From contig JACKJA010000002.1 in assembly GCA_020638175.1 (NCBI GenBank), forward strand, positions 930,001-994,000: a stretch of 64,000 nucleotides of DNA, read 5' to 3'. Below the pieces are notes generated by a model that had not been told where the DNA came from, ran no database searches, and saw nothing but the letters and a program-made list of their open reading frames with translations. This stretch comes from Rhodospirillales bacterium (GTDB lineage Bacteria; Pseudomonadota; Alphaproteobacteria; Micavibrionales; Micavibrionaceae). Of the stretch, positions 25,723 through 35,217 are shown one piece after another; the stretch's first letter is position 1, and each line of letters starts with the position of its first letter. Both the position numbers and the translations under genes were made by a program.

Positions 25723-27038
25723 GCAGCCAGAACCATGAAACCGAATTCATGAGCGAACTGGAAGCTGCGGTGCGCCTGAAACCGCATCTGGCGGCGAATG
25801 TCATGCTGGTTGCCGTGACGGCGATGGTGGTTCTGTTTATCATCTGGGCCAGCGTGTCCGAGGTCGAGGAAATCACCCGCGGCGCCGGGCAGGTCGTTCC
25901 CAGCCGCGAAAACCAGATCGTGCAAAGTCTGGAGGGCGGCATTCTGGCCGAACTGCTGGTGCAGGAAGGCGACCGCGTCGCCAAGGATCAGGTGCTGATG
26001 CGGATCAGCGACGTGTTCTTTGCCTCTGAGGGCCGCGGCGCCGAAGCCAAATCCCTGAGCCTGCGGGCCAAGAAAGCCCGGCTGACGGCCGAAGCGGAAG
26101 GCACGGATTTTGCCATGCCCGCCGATATCACGGAAAAAGCGCCGGACATCGCCGCCAACGAAGAAAAGCTCTATCGCTCGCGCCAGCAGGAACTGGCCAA
26201 TGCGATTGCTATCCTTGACGACAAGATCGACGGGGTTACGGCGGAAATTGCCGAAACCAACGCCCATATCCGGCGGCTGGGCGGGAATAGCGCCTCGCTG
26301 AACAAGGAGCTGAAAATCACGGAAAAAATGGTACAGCAAAAAGCTTTGCCGGAGCTGGAAGAAATTCGTTTGCGCCGGGAGTTGTCGGATGTATACGGCC
26401 AGACCAACGCTTATAAGGAAAAATTGACCGGGCTGGAATCAGAGCTGAGCTCCGCCAAAAAGGAACGGGACGACCAGAGCGATAAATTCCGCTCGCAGGC
26501 GCTGGGGGAACTGGGGTCGGTTGAAACGGACCTGAAACAGCTCGAAGAAAGCATGAAGTCGATCGAGGACCGTGTCTACCGGACGGAGCTGCGCGCGCCG
26601 GTTACCGGGATCGTCAACAATATTTCCCTCAAGACGATCGGTGGGGTGATCGAGCCGGCCCAGCAACTGGTTGAAATCGTCCCGACGGATGACGAGGTAA
26701 AGATCACGGCCCGCGTATCGCCCTCTGATATTGCATTTTTGCAGATCGGCCAGCCGGTGAAGATAAAAATAAGCGCCTATGACACGCAGCGTTACGGGGC
26801 GCTCAAAGGGCGTCTGGTCCGGATCAGCGCTAACAGTAATCAGGACCGCGAAGGCAACAGCTTTTTTGAGATTGACGTGAAATCGGATCGCAATTATCTG
26901 GGGAGCGCCGAAAACCCGTTGCCGGTAACGCCGGGGATGCAGGCCGAAACCGAAATCATCACCGGCAAACGCACGATCATGGATTATTTGCTGAAACCGA
27001 TCAAACGCGGCTTTGACCGGGCACTGCGTGAACGCTAG
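25719..27038 (+). CDS. HlyD-family membrane fusion protein
   Basis: Periplasmic adaptor of the type I system, 439 residues. One N-terminal membrane segment (about residues 25-48, LVAVTAMVVLFIIWASV) is followed by the HlyD start VEEITRGAGQVVPSRENQIV and QSLEGGILAELLVQEGD, a lipoyl-like half. A long coiled coil fills about 110-280. The second lipoyl half is ELRAPVTGIVNNIS, then the beta-barrel part VKITARVSPSDIAFLQIG and the C-terminal VTPGMQAETEIITGKRTIMDY-like end. The start overlaps the exporter stop (ATGA), a sign of translational coupling. Confidence 0.95.
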   Translation: MSSQNHETEFMSELEAAVRLKPHLAANVMLVAVTAMVVLFIIWASVSEVEEITRGAGQVVPSRENQIVQSLEGGILAELLVQEGDRVAKDQVLMRISDVFFASEGRGAEAKSLSLRAKKARLTAEAEGTDFAMPADITEKAPDIAANEEKLYRSRQQELANAIAILDDKIDGVTAEIAETNAHIRRLGGNSASLNKELKITEKMVQQKALPELEEIRLRRELSDVYGQTNAYKEKLTGLESELSSAKKERDDQSDKFRSQALGELGSVETDLKQLEESMKSIEDRVYRTELRAPVTGIVNNISLKTIGGVIEPAQQLVEIVPTDDEVKITARVSPSDIAFLQIGQPVKIKISAYDTQRYGALKGRLVRISANSNQDREGNSFFEIDVKSDRNYLGSAENPLPVTPGMQAETEIITGKRTIMDYLLKPIKRGFDRALRER

Positions 27039-27053
27039 GGGAGGGGAAAACCG

Positions 27054-29285
27054 ATGGGGAAACTCCTGACCAGCCGCTGGGTGCATTTCGGGTTTTTGTT
27101 TTTGCTTTTGATCGTCCTGGTATTTGTTATCAAGCCGGAAAACCCGGTTCGCGAACGGATACAATTTATCGTATTTGATAGTTATCTGAAAAAAGATCCG
27201 CGCCAATCTAATGGCCAGGTCAGCGTGGTTGATATTGATGATGAATCACTTCAAATTCTGGGCCAATGGCCTTGGCCCAGAACGACACTCGCAGAAATAA
27301 TTGATAACTTGGGAAGATTAGGGGCAAAGGTAGTTGCCTTTGATGGCGTATTGGCTGAACCGGACAGAACATCCCCCAAACGGTTTTTTGATATACTGCC
27401 GGAACAGGATCGTGCCGATGTGATTGAAAAATACGATCGTTTTAAAGTTGATAATGATGAAATTCTGGCGCAGAGCATGAAAGATTACGGGCGGTTTGTC
27501 AGCGGCTTTACGCATGGTATTGGAGAGCAAATGCCTGCTGTGAAAGCGGGCTTTCTTGTTAAAAAAGATATAAAAAACTACTTCGTTTCTAATAGCTTTC
27601 GTTTTGCATCGACATCAAATTTTATACCCGTTCTTGAAAAAGCCGCTGCGGGAAATGGCAGCTTTATGGCGGATCCTGAAATTGACAATGTAATCAGGCG
27701 CACGTCTCTGGTTTTTAGTAATGGCAAATATCTATATCCGGCGCTTGGTTTGGAAGCCGTACGTCTCAGTGATAAAAACGGCCCCTTTCCCAAATTGATA
27801 CTCAACAACAAATTCAGTAATGTCAGCTTTGAAAACCTGTTCGAATTAAAGGTTGGCAAATATCACATTCCGATAGACGATGCGGGCAAAATATGGATTT
27901 ATTTTCGTCCGGGAACAGCGGTTGAAAATTATATTCCAGCATACAAGATTTTAGATGAAAAATATGATGATGAAGTACGTGGTTTGATCGACGGTAAAAT
28001 CATGTTCATTGCATCCAGTGCCGAAGGATTAAAGGATTTACGGTCAACCCCGTTGGGACTTTTGCCCGGTGTGGAAATCCATGTGAATGCAGTCGAACAA
28101 ATATTGGAAAATAATTATCTCATCAGGCCCCTTACCGTTTTAAATGCCGAGAATTTTTTCGTGCTGGGAATTGGGCTTTTTTTGATTTTGCTGACGCCCT
28201 TGGTTGGTGTCTACTGGCTTCTGTTTCCTTCTATTATGACGATCATTTTGGCATTTGTATTTTCACAATATGCTTTCTTGAATCTGGGTGTTTTGATTGA
28301 TCCTGTTTATCCAAGCCTCTCTATCTTTATAATCTTCGTTGTCTCTGTGTTCCTCACCTACATCCGCACCGAAGCCGAGCGAAAACAGGTCCGGCAGGCG
28401 TTCGGTTTGTATATATCGCCGCATTTCATGGCCGAGCTGACCAAACACCCCGACAGGCTGAAGCTGGGCGGGGAGACGCGTGAGCTGACGACCATGTTCA
28501 CCGATATCCGCAGCTTCACGAGTATTTCCGAGGGGCTGGAGCCAGAAGAACTCATCCGCCTGATGAACAACTTCCTGACCCCGATGTCGGATGCCGTGAT
28601 GGAAACGCGCGGTACCATCGACAAATATATGGGTGATGCGATGATGGCGTTCTGGAATGCGCCGCTGGACGATAAGGACCATGCCCGCCATGCATGTCAA
28701 GCGGCCCTGAAAATGGGCGGCGCGCTGGCAGCGGTTAACGCGGGCCTGCGTGAAAAAGCCGCCGAGCTGGGCCGGGAACCGATCATGCTGCAGGCCGGGA
28801 TCGGGATCAATACCGGGCAGGCCAGTGTCGGCAACATGGGATCACAGCAGCGCTTTGCCTATTCGGCGCTGGGCGATTCCGTGAATTTGGCCTCGCGGCT
28901 GGAGGGGCAAACCAAGGCCTACGGCGTCGATATCATGCTGGGCGAAGATACCGCGGTTCTGGTGCCGGATATGGCGATTCTCGAACTGGATCAAATCCGG
29001 GTCAAGGGCAAGGATAAACCAGTGCGGATCTATGTGCTGGCCGGTGATGAGGTTCACGCACAAACCGAAGTCTTCCGCACGTGGCGCGCGGCGCACGAAG
29101 CGATGTTGACCGCGTACCGGGCGCAGGACTGGAAAACGGCCGCAGACCGGATAACGGCGTGCCGGGCGCAAGCCGGGGACACCATGAGCGGCTATTACGA
29201 CCTGATCGAATCGCGGATGAAAGCGTTTAAGAAAAACCCGCCGGGTGCCGACTGGGACGGCGTCTTCACCGCCACCAGCAAGTAA
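27054..29285 (+). CDS. Membrane nucleotide cyclase with CHASE2 sensor domain
   Basis: A class III adenylate/guanylate cyclase of 743 residues. After an N-terminal membrane helix (about 8-25) comes a periplasmic CHASE2 sensor (about 30-330; SVVDIDDESLQILGQWPWPR is its hallmark), then three membrane helices (about 365-440), then the catalytic domain. The two metal Asp residues are in FTDIRSFTSI (Asp484) and YMGDAMMAFWNAP (Asp528), and GIGINTGQASVGNMGS and LGDSVNLASRLEGQ complete the active site, so it looks active. Adenylate is the more usual product of this group, but guanylate is not excluded. It follows the HlyD gene after 15 bp, tying a second messenger to a secretion operon. The CHASE2 part is less GC-rich than the rest. 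Confidence 0.93.
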   Translation: MGKLLTSRWVHFGFLFLLLIVLVFVIKPENPVRERIQFIVFDSYLKKDPRQSNGQVSVVDIDDESLQILGQWPWPRTTLAEIIDNLGRLGAKVVAFDGVLAEPDRTSPKRFFDILPEQDRADVIEKYDRFKVDNDEILAQSMKDYGRFVSGFTHGIGEQMPAVKAGFLVKKDIKNYFVSNSFRFASTSNFIPVLEKAAAGNGSFMADPEIDNVIRRTSLVFSNGKYLYPALGLEAVRLSDKNGPFPKLILNNKFSNVSFENLFELKVGKYHIPIDDAGKIWIYFRPGTAVENYIPAYKILDEKYDDEVRGLIDGKIMFIASSAEGLKDLRSTPLGLLPGVEIHVNAVEQILENNYLIRPLTVLNAENFFVLGIGLFLILLTPLVGVYWLLFPSIMTIILAFVFSQYAFLNLGVLIDPVYPSLSIFIIFVVSVFLTYIRTEAERKQVRQAFGLYISPHFMAELTKHPDRLKLGGETRELTTMFTDIRSFTSISEGLEPEELIRLMNNFLTPMSDAVMETRGTIDKYMGDAMMAFWNAPLDDKDHARHACQAALKMGGALAAVNAGLREKAAELGREPIMLQAGIGINTGQASVGNMGSQQRFAYSALGDSVNLASRLEGQTKAYGVDIMLGEDTAVLVPDMAILELDQIRVKGKDKPVRIYVLAGDEVHAQTEVFRTWRAAHEAMLTAYRAQDWKTAADRITACRAQAGDTMSGYYDLIESRMKAFKKNPPGADWDGVFTATSK

Positions 29286-29291
29286 AAAAAT

Positions 29292-29321
29292 TGTCATTGC
29301 GAGCGGTAGCGAAGCATCCGG
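29292..29321. repeat. Left-arm fragment of a family B palindromic repeat
   Basis: TGTCATTGCGAGCGGTAGCG, followed by AAGCATCCGG, matches the left half of the family B repeat at 592 but has no right arm. It is probably a truncated copy. Confidence 0.6.
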
Positions 29322-29342
29322 AAGGGGGAATCGGGCCATCAA

Positions 29343-29373
29343 AAAAGCCCCGGAGGAGGATCACGGGGCTTTT
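29343..29373. terminator. Bidirectional terminator between the cyclase and PEP-CTERM-like genes
   Basis: A perfect 10 bp stem AAAAGCCCCG / CGGGGCTTTT around an 11 bp loop. It has A/T-rich flanks on both sides, so it can end the rightward secretion operon and the leftward gene at 29403-30020. Confidence 0.9.
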
Positions 29374-29402
29374 GATTGAAACTTTTAAAACGAAATCTGG
29401 AA

Positions 29403-30020
29403 TTAGATCGCCAGTTTCGGAGCTTTATTGGCAAACATCTTTTTGACACCTGTCGCGACCGTTGTCGCGGCCAGTGCAGCAACCATAAGGATGGCCGATG
29501 ACGGTTCAGACACGGCATGCCCGCCATTACCACCGTTACCACCATCAGAGTTATCATTAAACCCGGTCTTCAGGCCGATACTATCGAGCTGCCAAGGCGG
29601 AATAGATTGAGCAATCGTAACTTCTTTGAACAAAATATCATCCAGAGAAGGCGTCAAGAGCATCTGAGAATCAATGGTGCCACCATCTGTCGTCAGGGAT
29701 AGACTAAGCGTCGTGTCGTCGGGTTTAATTCCGACAAACTCAACGGCAGAAGCACCCAGGCCGCCAACAACGTCACCAAGTTCAGCAAAGCTGATGCCAA
29801 ACAGTTCATTGTTGTTGTTTGTAATGCTAAGCGTTGTGCCCAGTTCAGGCATTATGGCACCGGAACCAACATAACTTCCGCCAGCGGGACCAAAAACAAT
29901 AAGATCGCCGCCCTCAACTAAAAAGGTAAAGTCACCTTGTGTGTAGGAAGGGCCGATGTTGTTATACCCATTGCTGAAATTCAAAGTATCAAAGTTAAAA
30001 ACTTGTGTCAGGGCCGTCAT
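29403..30020 (-). CDS. Protein with a PEP-CTERM-like tail and no N-terminal signal peptide
   Basis: A 205-residue protein. The N-terminus (MTALTQVFNFDTLNFSNGYN) is not a signal peptide, although the start is well supported by AGGAG just upstream. The middle is Gly/Thr/Asn/Asp-rich with predicted beta structure. A Gly/Asn linker (DGGNGGNGG) is followed by AVSEPSSAILMVAALAATTV and ATGVKKMF, the short Pro/Ser motif, hydrophobic helix and basic end seen in PEP-CTERM/exosortase substrates. PEP-CTERM proteins normally also carry a Sec signal, so either the tail is only an anchor or the protein is exported another way. It lies next to a type I exporter. The family of the main domain is not recognised. 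Confidence 0.6.
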   Translation of the reverse strand: MTALTQVFNFDTLNFSNGYNNIGPSYTQGDFTFLVEGGDLIVFGPAGGSYVGSGAIMPELGTTLSITNNNNELFGISFAELGDVVGGLGASAVEFVGIKPDDTTLSLSLTTDGGTIDSQMLLTPSLDDILFKEVTIAQSIPPWQLDSIGLKTGFNDNSDGGNGGNGGHAVSEPSSAILMVAALAATTVATGVKKMFANKAPKLAI

Positions 30021-30091
30021 AAATTTCTCCTGCTACCATTTGAATAATTATGGGAAGTGTTGTATCGGATTTTCATTTGAAATGCAAACAA

Positions 30092-30123
30092 AAAAACATC
30101 CCGATAAAAACCGGGATGTTTTT
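30092..30123. terminator. Bidirectional terminator
   Basis: A perfect 12 bp stem AAAAACATCCCG / CGGGATGTTTTT with an 8 bp loop. Its leftward run of T ends the large secreted protein gene. Confidence 0.9.
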
Positions 30124-30153
30124 CTAACGTATTAGAAAATTCTTTTTTCTACG

Positions 30154-33100
30154 TCACACCAGAGTGATGCCCGCGGTGTTTTGGTCGACCAAAAGCGTAT
30201 AGCCGCCCATCGTATATTGGTAAAAGTTAATGCCATCAATGCTTGTAGCTCCGACGCTGCTGTCAAAGGGGGTGGCGCTGAGGCCGACATTGGTGTTGAA
30301 ATTACCAGAGCCGGTATCGTTATCATCTATTTCTATCAGCGATGTCCCGTTAGCATTGCCGACAATCATCAGTTTCCCATTCTGGCTTTCCTGAAGCAGG
30401 CTGAAGATGTCATCAAAGCCGAGTTTCAGAGTCTGGCTGGTACCGGTGAGTTCGATTTTCTCAATCCCGCTTAGACCTTCGGAACCGACAGAGGCAAAAT
30501 CAAGCACGCTGCTGTCGCCATGGAATTTCAGAACATCAAACCCGCCGCCACCATCGATACGCCCCAGCTCTTTGTTCGTACCATCGTCATATATCTGAGC
30601 CGATAATCCCAGAGAGTTGATATGCAAGAGATCATTCCCGGCCCCGCCATGCATCGAGATGTTTGCGTAGCTGTTATCTCTTAGGTCGTTCGTGCCGGCA
30701 TCCCCGACCAGTGCATCATTGGCGCTGGAGGCAACGACATTCGCCGGGCCGTTATAACCGGCGGCGTGCATATCGGGATTTCCACCCTCAAGGAGGCTGT
30801 CATTCGGGCGTCCCAGAACAACACCAATTCCGCCGGCCCCGCCTGTGGCATCCGGCATGCCGATCGCCAGATCGTCAAACCCGTCACCATCGACATCGCC
30901 AACCCCGGTGATTTCAAATTCAAACGTACCGGCCGTGCCGATATTGTAGCTCATATGGAAGGCGTTATCCGGGTTGTCCAGCGCCCATTTCAGATCGACT
31001 GTGCCGACCTGTGTATCAAAGGCCGCCCAGTTTTCCCGGCCATACAGGACATAAATATCGGCTCTGGATCCATCACGGATCGCGATGGCGATATCATCGT
31101 GGCCGTCGCCGTTGAAATCCCCGGCAAAGCCGCCGCCAACAATATCGTAACCGGTGCCGTCGATGGTGTATCCGTTAGTGCCGACGCCGTCACTAAGGTT
31201 CGTGTCGACGCCGCCGCCGCCATATAGCAAATGCAGTTGATTGGTAAGGTCATCAACAATCATGATGTCGCTGACGCCATCGCCGCTGATATCACCCATA
31301 TAGAACATCGGGACATCGCTGCCGGTTGAAAGGCCGCTAAAGGTCTTGTCGGGGGTGATGTCGACACCACCGGCTATCCCATAAAACAGATGCGCCTGAG
31401 AGGTGACTGAGTTGGGCGCAGCCACCATAAAATCGGCAAATCCGTCATTATTGAAATCCCCGGCGCCACTGACTTGCTGCCCAAAACGATCACCCGCTGA
31501 TCCGAAGATTGACGTGGGGCCAACCCCGCCGCCCAGAATAACAGTGGCTTCCCCGTTGCCGGCTGTAGCGCCCGGTGCACCGACCAGGGCATCGCTATAA
31601 CCATCGCCATTGATATCACCGATCCCGGCAACGGCATCACCCAGTCGTCCGCCGACATCACCGCCTATGTTCACGGCTGTGCCCGTGCTGTCACGGTATA
31701 AACCACCATTTGAGGCACCCGTGTCATCATCAGGAGAACCGGTGATATAATCCAGTGTTCCGTTCCCATCAAAATCACCGATCCCGGCAACGTGGGAATG
31801 ATGGTCGTCGGTGGCGTCTATCGGGGCAGAGACCGGCCCGGTTCCGCTTTTCCAGATAATCGTCTGACCGCTTGCTCTGTTGTTTGTGAAGACGAAATCG
31901 TCCCGGCCATCATGATTAATATCGCCGAGTGCCGAGATCGAGGAACCAAAACCGCCGGCTGTTGCCGCGTTGGGCGTAATAACAAAGCCATCTTCGCCGC
32001 CCAGCGTATTCAGGTTCAGCACCGGCGGGCTGCCGACGGCAATCGCGACAGGTTGTGTCAGTTCGCGGCCATCCGGCAGCACGGCATGAACCATCAGTGC
32101 ATCCATAAAATCTCCGGCGGTCAAAGTACCGCCGTTAATGGCGCTTGCACCGACCGCTGTCAAAACAATTTGCGCCTGATTGGGGCCGGGGCCGTCCACG
32201 AACGTGAAATAGGAACTGGTGCTCGCCGTATCAAAGACAACGCCCGGATAGGGGTGTGTCGTGAAGATATCGGCCACAACATAGCCCGCCGCAACACCGA
32301 CCAGCGGGGCGTGGTGAAGAATGTTTAATCCCAGCGGCGGCAGTTGAACGGTGTTATCAAGAACAATGCCTGTATCTGTGGTGGCGATGGTGCCATCGGT
32401 CGTCGACAGGCTATCCGTCGTTGTGCTTGTGGGCGGCGGCGGCATAAGGGTGCCATCGCCCCCTTCGTTCAAAACGGCCGCATCAAAGCTAACGGTACCG
32501 GTTTCCGGTGGCTGCATGAAAACAGGTTCACTGCCATCGGCGGTGGGGGCATCACCCGGCTGGTCGCCATCGGCGGCGGTAGCCTCTTGACCGGCCGCTT
32601 GGTCTGCGGCTTGCGGTTCAGGCGCGCCGGCGTCACCGGTATCGCCGTTGTCGCCAGCCGTGCCAGCGCCCAGCCCGGTAAAGAACACGGGCGCAACGCT
32701 TTTCAGTCCGGCATAACTCTGGCCAAGGGCTTGGGCATCCATCGTGCCCATATTTTCCATGCCACTGTCAAACCCGGTCAGGCGCACGGTCTCAAACTGG
32801 TTAGAGAGCACCATTTCCCCGGCGCCGTTGCGCACAACGATCGCCCCTTCGGTGACTGTAACAAAGCTGTCGCCATCAGGTTCAATCTGCCCGGCGATGG
32901 TCGTACCACGAATCCCGATCGAACCGATTGGCGTGTCGATTTCGACATCATCCGGGTCATCCCGGCCAATCAGGCCGCTGGTAAAGACAAACACCCCGCG
33001 CAGCAGGGAGAAATTCGATGAACCGCTTTCGCTGGCCGGATCGAACACATATTCATCAATCGCCAGCCGTGCATTTTGCGAAACGGCAAAACTGGAATCA

Positions 33101-33591
33101 TCGGAAAAGACAATATTAACTGCGCCTTCGGCGGATGTTTCGACGATATCGCCCTGGAAAATAGGCATGCCGATCGTCAGTGTTTCGGTGGTGCCGTCTG
33201 CACGGGTCACCGTGGCGTCCCCGGATATTTCTTCGACCGCACCAACGGGAGAAACATCGGACAGGGTTCCGTTTTGGGCATATTGTACGGGGCCGGCATT
33301 GTGGGCAAAGGAATCAACCAGTTCAGGGGTCAGGGCGCCGCCATCGGGCGACATCAAAAGCGGGGCAGGGCTGGCGTCAAAATAACCTTCGATAACGATG
33401 GTTTCACCGTTAGCACCTTCCAGTATCAGGTCGGCGCCATCCTTGATGATATCGGCGCTGGCAATGAAATCGCCGCCGGGGATCTCGATGCTTTCTTGTC
33501 CCGTCGCCGAGATAGTCTCAACCTGAGAATCGGCGTTTCCACCATGTGCGCTCGTCTGATCGCTGTAATCCTGATCCGGAGTCCGTGCCAT
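30154..33591 (-). CDS. Large FecR/FG-GAP repeat protein, probable type I secretion substrate
   Basis: A very acidic protein of 1145 residues with no Sec signal peptide. A FecR-like domain covers about residues 110-280 (GDIVETSAEGAVNIVFSDDS, DTPIGSIGIRGTTIAG), as found at the N-terminal side of type I secreted adhesins. About 555-910 carry seven FG-GAP/integrin-like propeller repeats with the calcium-type motif DxNxDGxxD (GDINGDGYSDALVGAP, GDFNNDGFADFMVAAP, GDVDGDGFDDLAIGMP). The C-terminal 200 residues have one GGAGNDLLH and a beta-rich end with VLLV-type residues, typical of a T1SS C-terminal signal. The SD AAGGGGAG precedes the start. The adjacent TolC-ABC-HlyD operon is its likely exporter. 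Role: surface adhesin or secreted protein, inferred. Confidence 0.82.
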   Translation of the reverse strand: MARTPDQDYSDQTSAHGGNADSQVETISATGQESIEIPGGDFIASADIIKDGADLILEGANGETIVIEGYFDASPAPLLMSPDGGALTPELVDSFAHNAGPVQYAQNGTLSDVSPVGAVEEISGDATVTRADGTTETLTIGMPIFQGDIVETSAEGAVNIVFSDDSSFAVSQNARLAIDEYVFDPASESGSSNFSLLRGVFVFTSGLIGRDDPDDVEIDTPIGSIGIRGTTIAGQIEPDGDSFVTVTEGAIVVRNGAGEMVLSNQFETVRLTGFDSGMENMGTMDAQALGQSYAGLKSVAPVFFTGLGAGTAGDNGDTGDAGAPEPQAADQAAGQEATAADGDQPGDAPTADGSEPVFMQPPETGTVSFDAAVLNEGGDGTLMPPPPTSTTTDSLSTTDGTIATTDTGIVLDNTVQLPPLGLNILHHAPLVGVAAGYVVADIFTTHPYPGVVFDTASTSSYFTFVDGPGPNQAQIVLTAVGASAINGGTLTAGDFMDALMVHAVLPDGRELTQPVAIAVGSPPVLNLNTLGGEDGFVITPNAATAGGFGSSISALGDINHDGRDDFVFTNNRASGQTIIWKSGTGPVSAPIDATDDHHSHVAGIGDFDGNGTLDYITGSPDDDTGASNGGLYRDSTGTAVNIGGDVGGRLGDAVAGIGDINGDGYSDALVGAPGATAGNGEATVILGGGVGPTSIFGSAGDRFGQQVSGAGDFNNDGFADFMVAAPNSVTSQAHLFYGIAGGVDITPDKTFSGLSTGSDVPMFYMGDISGDGVSDIMIVDDLTNQLHLLYGGGGVDTNLSDGVGTNGYTIDGTGYDIVGGGFAGDFNGDGHDDIAIAIRDGSRADIYVLYGRENWAAFDTQVGTVDLKWALDNPDNAFHMSYNIGTAGTFEFEITGVGDVDGDGFDDLAIGMPDATGGAGGIGVVLGRPNDSLLEGGNPDMHAAGYNGPANVVASSANDALVGDAGTNDLRDNSYANISMHGGAGNDLLHINSLGLSAQIYDDGTNKELGRIDGGGGFDVLKFHGDSSVLDFASVGSEGLSGIEKIELTGTSQTLKLGFDDIFSLLQESQNGKLMIVGNANGTSLIEIDDNDTGSGNFNTNVGLSATPFDSSVGATSIDGINFYQYTMGGYTLLVDQNTAGITLV

Positions 33592-33616
33592 GTTTATTCT
33601 CCCCTTCGTACCCTGT

Positions 33617-33636
33617 CAGAGCGGCTTTTCGCTCTG
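33617..33636 (-). promoter_or_regulatory. Leader hairpin upstream of the FecR/FG-GAP gene
   Basis: A 7 bp perfect stem CAGAGCG / CGCTCTG with a GC-containing A/T-rich loop lies about 25 bp ahead of the start codon in the transcribed leader. It may affect translation or RNA stability. The 190 bp gap between this gene and the EAL gene shows no clear promoter. Confidence 0.4.
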
Positions 33637-33781
33637 GTTATTCATTATATACCCAAACCCACGCCGCAGGAATACACCTGCCGCATCCTTTATTGTGCCG
33701 GAATTTCATTAATAACAGGTAATTATCGCCTAAAATTTGATATAAATACGACAGGCGTTTTCAGGGAATACCGGTAAAATT

Positions 33782-35077
33782 TTAGACGGCGAGCTTCAGG
33801 GATTTCCAGTTTTTGATGTGTTCGACTACATCATCTTCCGGCATCGGTCGCGCGAAGTAATATCCTTGTGCGCTATCGCAGCCCATGGTTTGCAGCAACC
33901 GGGCTTCCTCGATATCCTCGACCCCTTCGGCGGTGATGTCCATGCTCAGGTTTTTTCCAAGGCCGACAATGGATTTCACCAGTTCCAGAGAGCGTTCTTC
34001 CCGGTACATGGAGCGAATAAAGCTCTGGTCGATTTTTAATGTCTCGATCGGGAAAAAGTACAGGTAGCTGAGCGACGAATAGCCCGTCCCGAAATCGTCG
34101 ATGGAAATACCGATGCCTTCCTTGCGGCAGGCTTTCAGGGTTTCCTTGGCATTATCCGGCTGCTGGATCAGCAATCGTTCGGTAATTTCCAGTTTGATCT
34201 GCTCGTTTTTCAGGCCGCTGTTTTTAATCGTGCTCAAAACGTTTGTGACAAAGGTTTCCTCGGCGAAATCATGGCTGGAGAAATTGACGCTCATATATAA
34301 AGGACGAGAGGTCGAAACCTTGCCCTCGATCCGTTTCAGGGCTTCGCATGATTCTTTGAGCGCCCATTTGGAGGCTTCGACGATCAAACCGGTCTTCTCG
34401 GCAATCGGAATGAAAATACCGGGGGAGATAAAGCCCTGTTCCGGGTGTGTCCAGCGCATCAGCGATTCAAAACCGACAATATCGCCGGTCGCCAGGTCAA
34501 TAATCGGCTGGTAGTGCATTGCCAGTTCGCCCTTATCCAGAGCGTCTTTGAATTCATTGGCGATTTTGACGGATTCAACCACGTCGGTCTGGGAGGCATA
34601 ATCGCGCTCAACCATTTCCGGCGGCGGAAAATTCTGGCTTTCGCCCAGAATCTCGGCCCGTGCCAGCGTGTCGCGGTAACGGGTCAGGATAACCTGCGTA
34701 ATCATCTGGATAACCGGATCGCTGGTTTTCAGGCGCAGGGAAAAGTCGTCACGGGAAATTTCCAGCAATTTGCAGTCTTTTGTCGCTTTCACGGTGGCTG
34801 TGCGTGGCGCTGCGTCGACAATCGCCATTTCCCCGATAATGGTGCCTTCACCGCGTGTGCCGACGGTCTGGATGGTGCCGTCCGGGCGCTCAATCGAAAT
34901 TTCAACCTGGCCATCTTCGATGATATAGGCGGAGGAGCCTTCCTCGCCTTGCGTCATGATGGTTTCCCCGGCTTTAAATGTCTTTTGTGTTTGTATGCTG
35001 CTCATGGAATTTGATAAGGAATAGTGTGATTGGAAACTGCTCGCCTCTATGATGCGTGTCTTTTTCCGGGAAATCAA
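33782..35077 (-). CDS. Cyclic nucleotide-binding and EAL domain protein (c-di-GMP phosphodiesterase)
   Basis: A 431-residue cytoplasmic protein joining two signalling domains. Residues about 30-140 are a cNMP-binding domain (FKAGETIMTQGEEGSSAYII, GTIIGEMAIVDAAPRTATVK, with the PRTATV phosphate-binding part). Residues about 180-425 are an EAL domain. The catalytic set appears complete: ESL (the EAL variant near residue 203), VNFS Asn, EITE Glu, DDFGTGYSS (near 327), KIDQSF Lys and AEGVE Glu, then AQGYYFARPM. An active phosphodiesterase controlled by cAMP or cGMP is therefore likely. The gene lies on the same strand, upstream of the FG-GAP gene, and near the CHASE2 cyclase that could supply the ligand. 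An alternative ATG at 35005 would remove 24 residues. Confidence 0.92.
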   Translation of the reverse strand: MISRKKTRIIEASSFQSHYSLSNSMSSIQTQKTFKAGETIMTQGEEGSSAYIIEDGQVEISIERPDGTIQTVGTRGEGTIIGEMAIVDAAPRTATVKATKDCKLLEISRDDFSLRLKTSDPVIQMITQVILTRYRDTLARAEILGESQNFPPPEMVERDYASQTDVVESVKIANEFKDALDKGELAMHYQPIIDLATGDIVGFESLMRWTHPEQGFISPGIFIPIAEKTGLIVEASKWALKESCEALKRIEGKVSTSRPLYMSVNFSSHDFAEETFVTNVLSTIKNSGLKNEQIKLEITERLLIQQPDNAKETLKACRKEGIGISIDDFGTGYSSLSYLYFFPIETLKIDQSFIRSMYREERSLELVKSIVGLGKNLSMDITAEGVEDIEEARLLQTMGCDSAQGYYFARPMPEDDVVEHIKNWKSLKLAV

Positions 35078-35217
35078 TCAACTATTTCGCAAATATGTGC
35101 GGTTGGTTTCGTGTTTTTGGTGTGTGAATTTCTTTGCGCTGAATGCTTGACAAACCGGGGTCGGGGCGTGTAGTGTCCGGTTTCGCTGAAAAAGACAGCC
35201 ATTTAAGGATTAAGATA

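Noticed and set aside
32344..33021. Plus-strand frames of 200 codons or more opposite the FecR/FG-GAP gene and opposite pntB and the SBP gene
   Set aside because: Low-complexity shadows of the real genes, without ribosome binding sites or recognisable domains.
30154..33591. RTX adhesin with nonapeptide calcium repeats
   Set aside because: Only one GGxGxDxLx-like stretch is present; the repeats are of the FG-GAP type.
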